Assembly (NCBI GenBank): GCA_007694125.1 | Contig: RECH01000230.1 | Location: 1-40,424, forward strand | Reading direction: 5' to 3' | Source of the DNA: Leptolyngbya sp. DLM2.Bin15 | GTDB lineage: Bacteria > Cyanobacteriota > Cyanobacteriia > RECH01 | DNA length: 40,424 nucleotides | Shown here: in pieces, positions 8,262 to 15,813 of the stretch | Position numbering within the stretch: the first letter of the stretch is position 1 | How the letters are laid out: every line of letters begins with the position of its first letter | Notes under the pieces: model-generated | Databases searched by the model: none | What the model was told of the DNA's origin: nothing | The model's input: the letters and a program-made list of their open reading frames with translations, nothing else | Translations under genes and position numbers: made by a program

Positions 8262-9134
8262 ATGTCGATAGCCCGCCTCCTCAGTGCAATTGTTGCGATT
8301 ATCCTGGCTCTTGGGATGATCTTTTTGGGTGGATGGTATTTCACGGCTGGGTTTGGCATCATTGTTTACCTCGGTCTACAAGAATACTTCCAGCTCGCTC
8401 GGGCCAAAGGCATTGCGCCTGCTGCCAAAACGACGTTGATTGCTAGCCTCACCATGCTAGTGGTTGCTACTCTTTCCTCGGAGCTAGCCGATGCGGTGAT
8501 GCCTGTTGCTGGCACCATGATTTGCTTTTATCTCCTCTTTCAACCCAAATTTGCCACGATCGCTGACATTGCTACGTCCGTCTTGGGCTTGTTTTATGGT
8601 GGCTATCTCCCTAGTTACTGGGTGCGGTTGCGATCGCTGGAAAGCAACGCGGCCAGCTTACCGTTCTGGGGAGATTGGCCGCAAAACGGCTGGGCCCTGG
8701 AGGATCTCCCCCTCGGGCTAACCCTGACGCTGGTTACCTTTGCCTGCATCTGGGCGGCGGATATTGGGGCCTATGTGTTTGGCAAACTCTATGGCAAAAC
8801 TCGGCTCTCCGACCTCAGCCCCAAAAAGACCGTCGAAGGGGCTGTTTTTGGCATCACCGGCAGTGTTCTAGTGGCGATCGCTGGGGCACGGCTCCTAGAG
8901 TTTCCAGCTTTCTGGCTCACGGGAATTGCCCTAGGACTCCTGATTGGCGTAGCTAGCTTAATGGGCGACCTGACGGAATCGATGATGAAACGCGATGCCG
9001 GGGTCAAAGACTCCGGGCAACTGATTCCCGGTCACGGCGGCATTTTGGATCGCACCGACAGCTATGTGTTCACCGCCCCCTTGGTCTACCATTTTGTGAC
9101 TCTACTGCTACCCATGTTGGGCTATACCCGCTAG
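8262..9134 (+). CDS. cdsA: Phosphatidate cytidylyltransferase CdsA
   Basis: The integral membrane enzyme has 290 residues. It makes CDP-diacylglycerol from phosphatidate and CTP, the branch point for phosphatidylglycerol, which is essential for thylakoids. There are about eight hydrophobic helices. The C-terminal CTP-transferase signature is complete: SLMGDLTESMMKRDAGVKDSGQLIPGHGGILDRTDSY. The upstream conserved segment DIGAYVFGKLYGKTRLSDLSPKKTVEGA is also present. The ATG at 8262 is well placed before the first helix. A strong HIP1-cored terminator hairpin follows. Confidence 0.95.
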   Translation: MSIARLLSAIVAIILALGMIFLGGWYFTAGFGIIVYLGLQEYFQLARAKGIAPAAKTTLIASLTMLVVATLSSELADAVMPVAGTMICFYLLFQPKFATIADIATSVLGLFYGGYLPSYWVRLRSLESNAASLPFWGDWPQNGWALEDLPLGLTLTLVTFACIWAADIGAYVFGKLYGKTRLSDLSPKKTVEGAVFGITGSVLVAIAGARLLEFPAFWLTGIALGLLIGVASLMGDLTESMMKRDAGVKDSGQLIPGHGGILDRTDSYVFTAPLVYHFVTLLLPMLGYTR

Positions 9135-9176
9135 GGCTGGAACGCTTGTCTGGCATGACCCAACCCCATTTAAAAA

Positions 9177-9200
9177 CCCAGGATGCGATCGCATCCTGGG
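9177..9200 (+). terminator. Terminator hairpin after cdsA, palindrome centred on HIP1
   Basis: The arms CCCAGGATGC and GCATCCTGGG form a perfect 10-bp stem with the tetraloop GATC. The centre of the palindrome is therefore the HIP1 octamer. An A-run precedes it and CAGGCGTTTT follows. It lies 43 bp past the cdsA stop. Confidence 0.65.
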
Positions 9201-9401
9201 CAGGCGTTTTGATAAGCCAGTCTTTATAAAAGGGTGACTGACGATTTTGAGTGGAGATACCTACACCATAGTCAATCCATGATAAAGAACTATTCATAAC
9301 AACGTCTTTCTTGACAATCCGTGATAGTCCTTAATATTTTGCTGTTTTCCCATCTGCCACCATCCGATCTCAACACAATCACCCATACTCACCATGAAGA
9401 A

Positions 9402-9430
9402 GGGGTTGGACGACCCCGTCATCCAACCCC
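9402..9430 (-). terminator. Hairpin downstream of the SLH-domain gene
   Basis: GGGGTTGGA pairs with TCCAACCCC; after one mismatch a further three pairs (GAC/GTC) close on a CCC loop. On the minus strand it is followed by TTCTTC. It lies about 100 bp past the stop of the minus-strand DUF3747/SLH gene and could end its transcript. Confidence 0.45.
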
Positions 9431-9526
9431 AATCCATAGAATCTAATCGTCTTCGAAACAGGCTTAACAGAACTGGACTAACAGAGCATCCATCCTATCC
9501 AGGGAGAGCGATCGCCCTCCACTTCT

Positions 9527-10744
9527 CTATTGCTCAGTCGAGCAATTCAACATCCGGAGAGTAGCAGCGGCTGCGTAGTTCCGTTGAGCAGCGCTATCCG
9601 GTGCAAAGTTGCTTCCCCGTTCGTTCAATGGCGAGGCAACGCCGCAGTAGGTAGACATTTGGCTAATCAGAGGGTTGGCCCAATGTCCATTAATATCAAC
9701 GAAGTTGAACGACGCTTGATTGCCTGGCAAGGTCGTGGGTTGACCTTGGAGGGTTTGGGCATATTCTGCTGCGCGCCGGAGCACTGCCATCAGTTCGGCA
9801 CGGGTCACGGCTTGGGTTGGGCGGAAGTTGCCATCTTGATAGCCGGTGACGATACCGCTTTGTTGAGCAAACTGGATCTTCGCTGCGCTCCAGCGAGAAG
9901 CTGCCACGTCAGGGAAGGGGTTGCGAGAGGTGGTGGTGGGCAGTTCCATGTCCACGTCGGGCAAGGTTTGCAGCGACTCTAGCACCATGGAGACCAGTTG
10001 TTCCCGCGTTAGCTGGGCTTGGGGGCGGAAGGTGTTGTCTTCCATGAATCCGGCGATGAAGCCCATGGATACAGCGGTATTGATGTCTCGGGCATAGATG
10101 TCGTTGGAGATGTCGCGGAAGCTAGGGGTGCCACCGGGATTGGGCGCGGGTGTAGCGCCACCATTGCCGGGATTGGGCACAGCGGCGGTGTCACCATCAT
10201 AGGTGAGGTAAACATGGCCGAGGGTGCGTCCATCGTAGGTGCGCTTGGTGAACCGCCAGCCATCATCCAGGCTCAGTTTGGCGAAGTTATTGGTGACACC
10301 GTTGGAGCGACCAATTTCTAGGGTTTCACCCTGACCTCGGAAGGGAACGCCCACCAAGACCATTTCGCCATTCTTGCGGGTGACCCGTAGGCTGTACTGC
10401 ATTCCTAGGTCTTGACCATTCATGCGGATGGAGTAGCCGTTGCTGTCGGTGCTGCGACCGCAGATGCCGGTGAAATCGAAGCTCAGCAAGAGGGGATCGA
10501 TTTCAACGGGAGCATTACCCACTTCATTCCAGCAGCTTCGGGAGTTGGAGACTTGTTCGAGGATCAAAAGCTGGTGGGAATTGCCGCTGCCGATGGGAGA
10601 TGCCACGGCGACAAATTTGTTTTGATCAACGTCTTGCTGACCGAAGGGGCTGGAGGCGATCGCTGGGATGGCTGAGAGCGCACTCACGGAGAGGGTGGTA
10701 GCGGCGGCGGTCAGGGCAGCGATGCGGTGGAGGAACGATTTCAT
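9527..10744 (-). CDS. DUF3747 and S-layer homology (SLH) domain envelope protein
   Basis: The protein has 405 residues. A Sec signal peptide (MKSFLHRIAALTAAATTLSVSALSAIPAIA) is followed at about 32-190 by the cyanobacterial DUF3747 domain. That domain contains QQDVDQNKFVAVASPIG, SCWNEVGNAPVEIDPLLL and GWRFTKRTYDGRTLGHVYL. A Gly/Pro/Asn linker (GNGGATPAPNPGG) leads to three SLH repeats near 212-265, 275-330 and 347-400 (FRPQAQLTREQLV, FRPTQAVTRAELM). SLH repeats bind cell-wall polymer, so the protein is probably tethered to peptidoglycan in the periplasm or outer envelope. The third SLH unit is divergent. The DUF3747 function is unknown. Confidence 0.9.
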   Translation of the reverse strand: MKSFLHRIAALTAAATTLSVSALSAIPAIASSPFGQQDVDQNKFVAVASPIGSGNSHQLLILEQVSNSRSCWNEVGNAPVEIDPLLLSFDFTGICGRSTDSNGYSIRMNGQDLGMQYSLRVTRKNGEMVLVGVPFRGQGETLEIGRSNGVTNNFAKLSLDDGWRFTKRTYDGRTLGHVYLTYDGDTAAVPNPGNGGATPAPNPGGTPSFRDISNDIYARDINTAVSMGFIAGFMEDNTFRPQAQLTREQLVSMVLESLQTLPDVDMELPTTTSRNPFPDVAASRWSAAKIQFAQQSGIVTGYQDGNFRPTQAVTRAELMAVLRRAAEYAQTLQGQPTTLPGNQASFNFVDINGHWANPLISQMSTYCGVASPLNERGSNFAPDSAAQRNYAAAATLRMLNCSTEQ

Positions 10745-10951
10745 AGATGACTCCTTAACAGATAGACGAGATTCTTTGGATGGGCAAGAACGTTGGTGTC
10801 TCTTGCGATGAATTCATCATCATCTAGCTGCCTAGAGGTTGGGGGAGCGATCGGTCGGCTTTTTCAACTGGGCCAACTTGCCCGCTGGGTTGGTGACGTT
10901 ATTGATCTAGATCCATAGCACTCAAACCCTTGCACATAGGGGGTTAACAAG

Positions 10952-10996
10952 CGATCGCCCCTCAGGGAGAGCATCATCTCCTCCAAGGGGCGATCG
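10952..10996. terminator. Long hairpin with HIP1 in both arms
   Basis: CGATCGCCCCT pairs with AGGGGCGATCG (11 bp). The loop contains a second small stem, GGAG/CTCC. It lies about 75 bp past the stop of the minus-strand secreted protein and about 210 bp before the SLH gene. It could be a terminator of the former or a leader structure of the latter; no T-run is present. Confidence 0.4.
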
Positions 10997-11015
10997 GGGA
11001 CCAGTTGGCTATCTG

Positions 11016-11057
11016 TCCTGTGGTGTGGAACCTGTGGGGTAGAACCTGTGGGGTAGA
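11016..11057. repeat. Three tandem 14-bp repeats
   Basis: Two identical units of ACCTGTGGGGTAGA follow one imperfect unit, TCCTGTGGTGTGGA. They sit just beyond the stop codon of the minus-strand gene that ends at 11069. Slippage or a short protein-binding array are both possible. Confidence 0.7.
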
Positions 11058-11068
11058 TTGACAGATCC

Positions 11069-11845
11069 TTAGGCAGGGTCTGGGGCCGTCAGGGTGGGTT
11101 CGAGGGTGGCATAAACGGCGTCTACCTGGTCTGCCGCTTCCGCCGTGGCCGCAACCAACAGCAACAACACCCGCCCGGGCACCTGCCGCGCCAGCATCAC
11201 CCCCTGCATGGGTTGGGTATTGCGGCCCATGGTGAGCGTTCCTGTCCAGGGCAAGCGGGCTCCATCGGTGACCGGTTCAAAGGCACCGACCTGTAACCCT
11301 TCTCCAGTGCGGAAGGTGTCGATCGCTACCTGAGATAGGGCTCCTGCATTTAAGTCCACATCGGTGGCACGGGGACGCAGGGCTACCGTGTAGGCCAGGG
11401 TGCGATCGGGGGATTCAAAAACTGGCACCCCCGCCAGCATGGTTTGGGTATAGTCTGCCAGTAAGCCCACCTGAAAGCGCTGTCCTGGATCTTGATACCC
11501 CTCCTCTGCTAACGCCAAGCTAGGGGCTGGTGAGGTGGTGGCTTCAGGGCTAGCCGGAGGTTCCTCAGCCGCTGTTGCCGGAGTCGCTGTTGCCGGAGTC
11601 GCTGTTTCTGGAGACTCGTCAGTCGCTCCTTCCTCAGCCGCTGGTGCTGGAGCTTCGCCAGCCGCTCCCTCCTCAGCAGTCTCTGGGGCTTCCTCAGCAG
11701 CCGGTGCCTCTTCTGAGACAGCTTCCGGTGTGGCAGGCGCTGGATCTTGGGCATAGACGGGCAGATACCACGGCTGTCCCTGCAGCAAAATCATCACAGC
11801 AGCCGTAAGACCAATTAAACCAATGAACCATTGGGTACGTTTCAT
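11069..11845 (-). CDS. Secreted or membrane-anchored protein with Pro/Ala/Glu-rich linker
   Basis: The protein has 258 residues. The N-terminus (WFIGLIGLTAAVMILLQGQPWYLPVYAQ) is a signal peptide or anchor ending in an AQ cleavage-like site. Residues about 33-110 are low complexity (A, P, E and T), with a 15-bp tandem repeat coding TPATA units. A folded C-terminal domain of about 145 residues follows (GQRFQVGLLADYTQTMLAGVPVFESPDRTLAYTVALRPR). I do not recognise the family. The gene is 36 bp downstream of the CNT nucleoside transporter on the same strand, so the two are probably co-transcribed, and a periplasmic partner role is conceivable. Confidence 0.65.
   Translation of the reverse strand: MKRTQWFIGLIGLTAAVMILLQGQPWYLPVYAQDPAPATPEAVSEEAPAAEEAPETAEEGAAGEAPAPAAEEGATDESPETATPATATPATAAEEPPASPEATTSPAPSLALAEEGYQDPGQRFQVGLLADYTQTMLAGVPVFESPDRTLAYTVALRPRATDVDLNAGALSQVAIDTFRTGEGLQVGAFEPVTDGARLPWTGTLTMGRNTQPMQGVMLARQVPGRVLLLLVAATAEAADQVDAVYATLEPTLTAPDPA
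11571..11615. repeat. In-frame 15-bp tandem repeat inside the linker-coding region
   Basis: Two identical copies of GCTGTTGCCGGAGTC are followed by a diverged third. On the coding (minus) strand they give the pentapeptide run TPATA. The length is a multiple of three, so copy-number change would lengthen or shorten the linker without a frameshift. Confidence 0.7.
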
Positions 11846-11881
11846 AGGGTAGAGATGACGCAGTAGGACAGAACGAGATGA

Positions 11882-13384
11882 TTAGCGACCAATGATACTG
11901 GTGGGTTCGCCCAGTAGACCAAAGAACACCCCTGCGACACAACCGGTCATTAAGGTGGCGAGGGTCGCGCCCCAGAGAGCCTTGAAGCCGAGGGCAGAAA
12001 TTTCGGAGCGGCGTTCTGGCACCAGCGCCGACAGACCGCCTACGAAGATGCCGTAGGATGCAAAGTGGGCAAAGCCACAGAGCACGTAGCTCACAATCAG
12101 GAGAGAGCGATCGCTAATGGCTCCCGATTGGGATAATCCATTGAGGGCTAGGTAGGGGGGAATGTTGGTTTCAAACAGCCGTTGCCCAATCAGGGTCGAT
12201 GCCAGCCAAAGGTTTTGCCAATCTAGCGCCACCCCCGTTAAGAAGGTGAGGGGCAGGAAGAGCATCGCCATCAGGTTGCGTAACGGCTGCTGCAGGAATT
12301 CGGATAGCAGGGGGTTAACGTCTGCGCCATCAATCCATACAGCGATTTGATTGAAGGGAGCGTTAAACAGCGCGATGACGCCGAGAATGGCAATCAAAAC
12401 TGCTGCAATCCCCACGGCCATCTTCACCCCATCTAGGGCTCCGATAATCAAGCTATCAACCGGGGAGGGGCGGTTCTCCGGGTTACCTTCTGTTACATCC
12501 TCAGGCACATGGCCCATGGTCTCGGGTTCGCCCATCTCGGGCACCAGCAGTTTGGAAATCACAAAGCAGGCGGGAATGGTCAAAATTGAGGCCGAGACCA
12601 AATGCCCGGCAATGTCAGGAAAGCTACCCCGCAAAAAACCGGCATAGAGCCCTAAAACCGATGAAGCAATGGATCCAAAGCAACTGGTGAGAATGGCGCA
12701 GAGTTCACTGCGGGTCATTCTCGGCAAAAAGGGCTTGACGGCGATCGCTGATTCGATGCCGACAAAAATATTGGCTGCCCCCGACAAGGCCTCTGCGCCA
12801 CTAATGTTCATGGTGCGTTTGAACACCCAGGCAAACACCCGCACCACCGGTTGAATGATATTCAGCCGATAGAGCAGAGCGACCAGCGCCGCAAAAAAGA
12901 TCACCTGGGGTAAAGCTCGAAAGGCTAGCACATAGGAGAAGCCTGGATTTAAGGTGTCTGGGCCAAGGCGATCGCCTGGAATGGCTACATAGGCATCCCC
13001 CACCGCCCGCGCAATCCAGCGACCGGCAGGCCCAGGGCCTGGACTGGCAACGGGATCTACCGCCAGGATGGACGTTGGCCCACCAAAGAGAAACTTAGCG
13101 CCAGCTTCCGAGGCATCGAGAATGGGGTTAATAATGTTGTTGATGCCATCAATCAGGTAGCTGCCCACGCCAAAGACCAGGATGCCCACCAACAATTGCA
13201 GCGTAATCCCAACAATGACAACGTTCCATTGAATTACTCGGCGGTGTTCGGAGCCAAGCCAAGCAACGAAGCAAAGGACGAAAATCCCGACTAATGAAAT
13301 GAGATTAAGGAGAAGGTTCACAGGTTTGACTGACTCCACGATAATTCGCAGGCTGCTGCAGAGGATGAATGCAGCGATCGCCAC
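11882..13384 (-). CDS. NupC/CNT-family nucleoside transporter
   Basis: The membrane protein has up to 500 residues. It is homologous to concentrative nucleoside transporters, which import nucleosides with Na+ or H+. The characteristic core is present: SGAEALSGAANIFVGIESAIAVKPFL, TRSELCAILTSCFGSIASSVLGLYAGFL and HLVSASILTIPACFVISKLLVPE. So is the C-terminal GFAHFASYGIFVGGLSALVPER. The start is uncertain: the outermost GTG is given, but a GTG at 13321 would put the first helix (NLLLNLISLVGIFVLCFVAW) at the N-terminus, as is usual. The secreted Pro/Ala/Glu-rich protein follows 36 bp downstream. Confidence 0.88.
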   Translation of the reverse strand: MAIAAFILCSSLRIIVESVKPVNLLLNLISLVGIFVLCFVAWLGSEHRRVIQWNVVIVGITLQLLVGILVFGVGSYLIDGINNIINPILDASEAGAKFLFGGPTSILAVDPVASPGPGPAGRWIARAVGDAYVAIPGDRLGPDTLNPGFSYVLAFRALPQVIFFAALVALLYRLNIIQPVVRVFAWVFKRTMNISGAEALSGAANIFVGIESAIAVKPFLPRMTRSELCAILTSCFGSIASSVLGLYAGFLRGSFPDIAGHLVSASILTIPACFVISKLLVPEMGEPETMGHVPEDVTEGNPENRPSPVDSLIIGALDGVKMAVGIAAVLIAILGVIALFNAPFNQIAVWIDGADVNPLLSEFLQQPLRNLMAMLFLPLTFLTGVALDWQNLWLASTLIGQRLFETNIPPYLALNGLSQSGAISDRSLLIVSYVLCGFAHFASYGIFVGGLSALVPERRSEISALGFKALWGATLATLMTGCVAGVFFGLLGEPTSIIGR

Positions 13385-13867
13385 CGCCCTTCGACGTTGA
13401 CTCTAGGGAATCATAGTATGATTTCTTGACGTTGCACGGCAGAAAGTTTGCGTTTTTTTGCAATCTAGGTGCCAGTGTCTTGGCTGTAAAAAGTGATGCA
13501 TCCGAATCGTTCCTATGCTGAGCGTGGGAATGCTCTAAGCGGCGCTCCTGCGCCCAGGCTTCAAGTCGCACGATGAATGGTCGCAGGAGTGACCGAGATA
13601 GGTGTCAACGCAGGAGCGCTGACACCATAAGATACTGTTCTCAACAAGCTCCGGCAAGATGCCCATACCGAGAATTGCCGAAGCGATCGCTCCCCAACGT
13701 CCAGATTCGAGTAGACCTGATAAGCTAAAGGCAGTCTTTCAGCCGACTCTGCTCCCAACCGATGAGTCGGGCTAGGTGCCCCTGTATCACAGCCTTTGAC
13801 CCTAGCGATCGCCCCGAAACACAGGGTATAGCCAGCATAATCACCCATACTTCCAGCTCGCTAATTC
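13385..13867. other. Intergenic region with a cluster of three hairpins
   Basis: No convincing gene is seen; the minus-strand 95-residue ORF here has no family features. The left part lies upstream of the CNT gene and includes a run of seven T. The hairpin cluster at 13541-13626 is described separately. Confidence 0.45.
13541..13626. ncRNA. Three consecutive hairpins with complementary loops; possible small RNA
   Basis: Hairpin 1 (13541-13554) is GGCGC-TCCT-GCGCC. Hairpin 2 (13579-13594) is GGTCGC-AGGA-GTGACC with one G-U pair. Hairpin 3 (13601-13626) is GGTGTCA, one mismatch, CGC-AGGA-GCG, TGACACC. All loops are tetraloops: TCCT, AGGA and AGGA. The first can base-pair with the other two. 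Read on the minus strand, two loops would be UCCU, complementary to Shine-Dalgarno sequences. Read on the plus strand, two loops show the GGA motif favoured by CsrA-type proteins. Transcription and strand are unknown. Confidence 0.3.
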
Positions 13868-14125
13868 ATGGATGCTTTTGACCCCACGCCGCCTCAATGG
13901 GCTGAACCAGCCATTCATGCCCTGTCTTTTTGCTGTCCTCGCTGCGGCGCATCATCGCAGCAGGCCAACCATGTCTGGATTAACCGCCGTGCTCCCGTAA
14001 TCAGCGATGACTATCGCCGTAAGTGGCAAGAGTTTTATGATTGCGAATGTGGCCAGGCTTGGTGGGCCTGGAGCAGCGATCGCCCGCCCCAGGATTGGCA
14101 AAAACAGGATGGAGATGAGTCCTAG
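13868..14125 (+). CDS. Small zinc-ribbon-like protein
   Basis: The 85-residue product has two cysteine knuckles: CCPRCGA near residue 23 and CECGQAWWAWS near residue 63. The arrangement resembles a four-Cys zinc ribbon. The middle is polar (NRRAPVISDDYRRKWQEFYD). It looks like a conserved cyanobacterial hypothetical; I cannot name a function. The TAG stop codon lies inside the CTAG that begins a 110-bp dispersed repeat, so the element abuts the reading frame exactly. Confidence 0.65.
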   Translation: MDAFDPTPPQWAEPAIHALSFCCPRCGASSQQANHVWINRRAPVISDDYRRKWQEFYDCECGQAWWAWSSDRPPQDWQKQDGDES

Positions 14126-14231
14126 TATCGCAAGACAGAAGAACGAAGACAGAAGAACGAAAAGGAAGTCCAGGACACGCCAGGTTTCCCATCTCAGCAC
14201 CTAGGCGAGTGACTGACACCTCAGGTACTAG
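14122..14231 (+). repeat. 110-bp dispersed repeat, copy A
   Basis: It begins CTAGTATCGCAAGACAGAAG and ends in GGTACTAG. The left half has the tandem ACAGAAGAACGA twice, then AAAAGGAA and CCAGGACA. The right half is the most diverged of the three copies, and its internal GC hairpin is degraded. It overlaps the stop codon of the zinc-ribbon gene. See copies at 17606-17715 and 30072-30181. Confidence 0.85.
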
Positions 14232-14469
14232 AGCGATCAAGGACAGCTCCCTTGGGTACCCTAAGGACTAGAGGTCAAGCAATCAAGCGATCGCCCCTAG
14301 CCCTGCAATAGTCCGGACAGGGCGACTCCCTTCTGGAATAAGCAAGCACAGATTGAGATGCAGGAGCCCATGATCCTTGGGTCTACTCGACCATGAGCCT
14401 CCCTCCGTAGCCGTTGTTGCTCCTGCTTGCCAATCCTCAGTGAGATGCTCGTGTGAAGGAACTTTAGCC
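14126..14469. other. Intergenic region before the pentapeptide gene
   Basis: Apart from repeat copy A at its left edge, no gene is seen. Short ORFs on both strands are HIP1-containing shadows. The ribosome site AGGA at 14457-14460 belongs to the pentapeptide gene. Confidence 0.4.
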
Positions 14470-15240
14470 ATGGCCAATGCAGAACACTTAGCGCTACTGA
14501 AGCAGGGCGTGGACGTATGGAACCACTGGCGAGGTACCTATCCGGCCTATGTCGATCTATCCGATGCTGATCTTCAAGGCATTCAGCTCCAGCGGGCCAA
14601 CCTCAGCCAAACGGATTTCAGCAACGCCAATCTCAGCCAAGCGAATCTATCTCGGGCTGACCTAGGTCGGGTGATTTTGAGCGATGCCAATCTCACAGAT
14701 GCCAACCTCAGCGAGGTTTACCTGGGCGAAGCCTATGTCAGCAATGCCAATTTGAGGGGCGCAAATCTCAGTGAAGCGGTGCTGCGAGAGGCCATCTTCA
14801 GCGAAGCCTGTTTGACGGGCTGCAACCTGGGGCATACGGATTTAAGACAATCTAACTTCCAGCGTGCCAACCTCAGTGATGCTAACTTGAGCGCTGCTGA
14901 CCTTCGCTATGCCGACTTCAGTGCCGCTAATTTGACCATGGCCCATCTCCGCTGGGCCAACCTGAGCCATGCCAATCTCAACCAGGCGAACTTGCAAGCC
15001 GCCAACTTAAGTGGGGCTAATCTAGCCTTTGTCACCCTAGTCCAGGCAGGCTGTCGCACCACGATTTTCAACCTCAGTGAGCTAGAGCAAGCAGATTTCA
15101 GCCAAGCAGACCTATCCGAGGCGTCCTTCGTAGGGGCCAATCTTCTCAACGCGACGTTTACTGGCGTCGATCTCCAGCAGATTGATCTACGGGGTGCCAC
15201 CCAGGTGCCGATGGATCTGACCGTTAACACCTCTGTGTGA
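14470..15240 (+). CDS. Pentapeptide-repeat protein
   Basis: The 256-residue product starts at MANAEHLALLKQGVDVWNHWRG; AGGA lies 9 bases before this ATG and decides it over the ORF-track start. From about residue 28 to the end it is an almost unbroken series of A(N/D)L-type pentapeptides (ANLSQ, ADLGR, ANLTD). These fold into a right-handed quadrilateral beta-helix. There is one irregular stretch near FVTLVQAGCRTTIFNLSELEQ. The N-terminal WNxWR motif is common in cyanobacterial members. No signal peptide or membrane segment is present, so it is probably cytoplasmic. Its partner is unknown. Confidence 0.9.
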   Translation: MANAEHLALLKQGVDVWNHWRGTYPAYVDLSDADLQGIQLQRANLSQTDFSNANLSQANLSRADLGRVILSDANLTDANLSEVYLGEAYVSNANLRGANLSEAVLREAIFSEACLTGCNLGHTDLRQSNFQRANLSDANLSAADLRYADFSAANLTMAHLRWANLSHANLNQANLQAANLSGANLAFVTLVQAGCRTTIFNLSELEQADFSQADLSEASFVGANLLNATFTGVDLQQIDLRGATQVPMDLTVNTSV

Positions 15241-15813
15241 CAGACTTATATCTAGACAATTTTTCATCAAGAAACCGCAGCTTAGGCTTGTTCACGGCGT
15301 AGCATTCGTTGGATGAACGTCAGGATAGAATCCTAGGCTGAGCAAGGAGCTTGGGTAATAATCCGGCTAAAATAGCGAGCATAGATTCTTCAAGAATCAC
15401 TCATTCTTGCTGGCAGTCTTCTATACTTTGTCAACGGTGCTATCTGCAATGACTGACAGCCTAGCTTCTGGAGCAATCCTGAAACCGAGAGCAGCCCTGG
15501 CATCTACAACCTATCTTGGGGATAACCGAGAGTCTCAGGTGTAGTCTGCGGTTGGATTCCATGGTCGATGGCTTGCTGTCTTGGGTAGCAGCCTAGTTTG
15601 GGCAGCGATCGCCTCGCAATGTTATAGAAGAGATAACAACGATACTCACCGGACGTTGGGTGGGATAGTTAAAGATTCATTACTGCAAGTTAGCAGGTTG
15701 CCCGTCTCTCTTGAAGACGTTATTAATATAGGGTCGAAGTGCTTTAAGCCACACTGATATCATCACTCACTTGATCATCACGCATTAACCGCCGTGCTAG
15801 AGGTTGCATACGG
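15241..15813. other. 573-bp intergenic gap, nothing identified
   Basis: There is no ORF with coding character and no tRNA-like fold. One HIP1 site is present, and the right end just before the transporter gene is AT-richer. It may hold the promoter and a long leader of the downstream transporter, or an unrecognised RNA. Confidence 0.4.

Larger units (their letters stand above)
10745..11068. other. Intergenic region with HIP1-armed hairpin and tandem repeat
   Basis: This gap lies between two minus-strand genes. It holds the hairpin at 10952-10996 and a three-unit 14-bp tandem repeat at 11016-11057, both listed separately. No gene is seen. Confidence 0.5.

Noticed and set aside
13561-13848. 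Minus-strand 95-residue ORF between the CNT and zinc-ribbon genes
   Set aside because: It has no ribosome site, no family-like motifs, and overlaps the three-hairpin cluster; composition looks like chance openness.
13385-13867. tRNA or known riboswitch in this gap
   Set aside because: No cloverleaf and no conserved riboswitch core could be recognised by eye.
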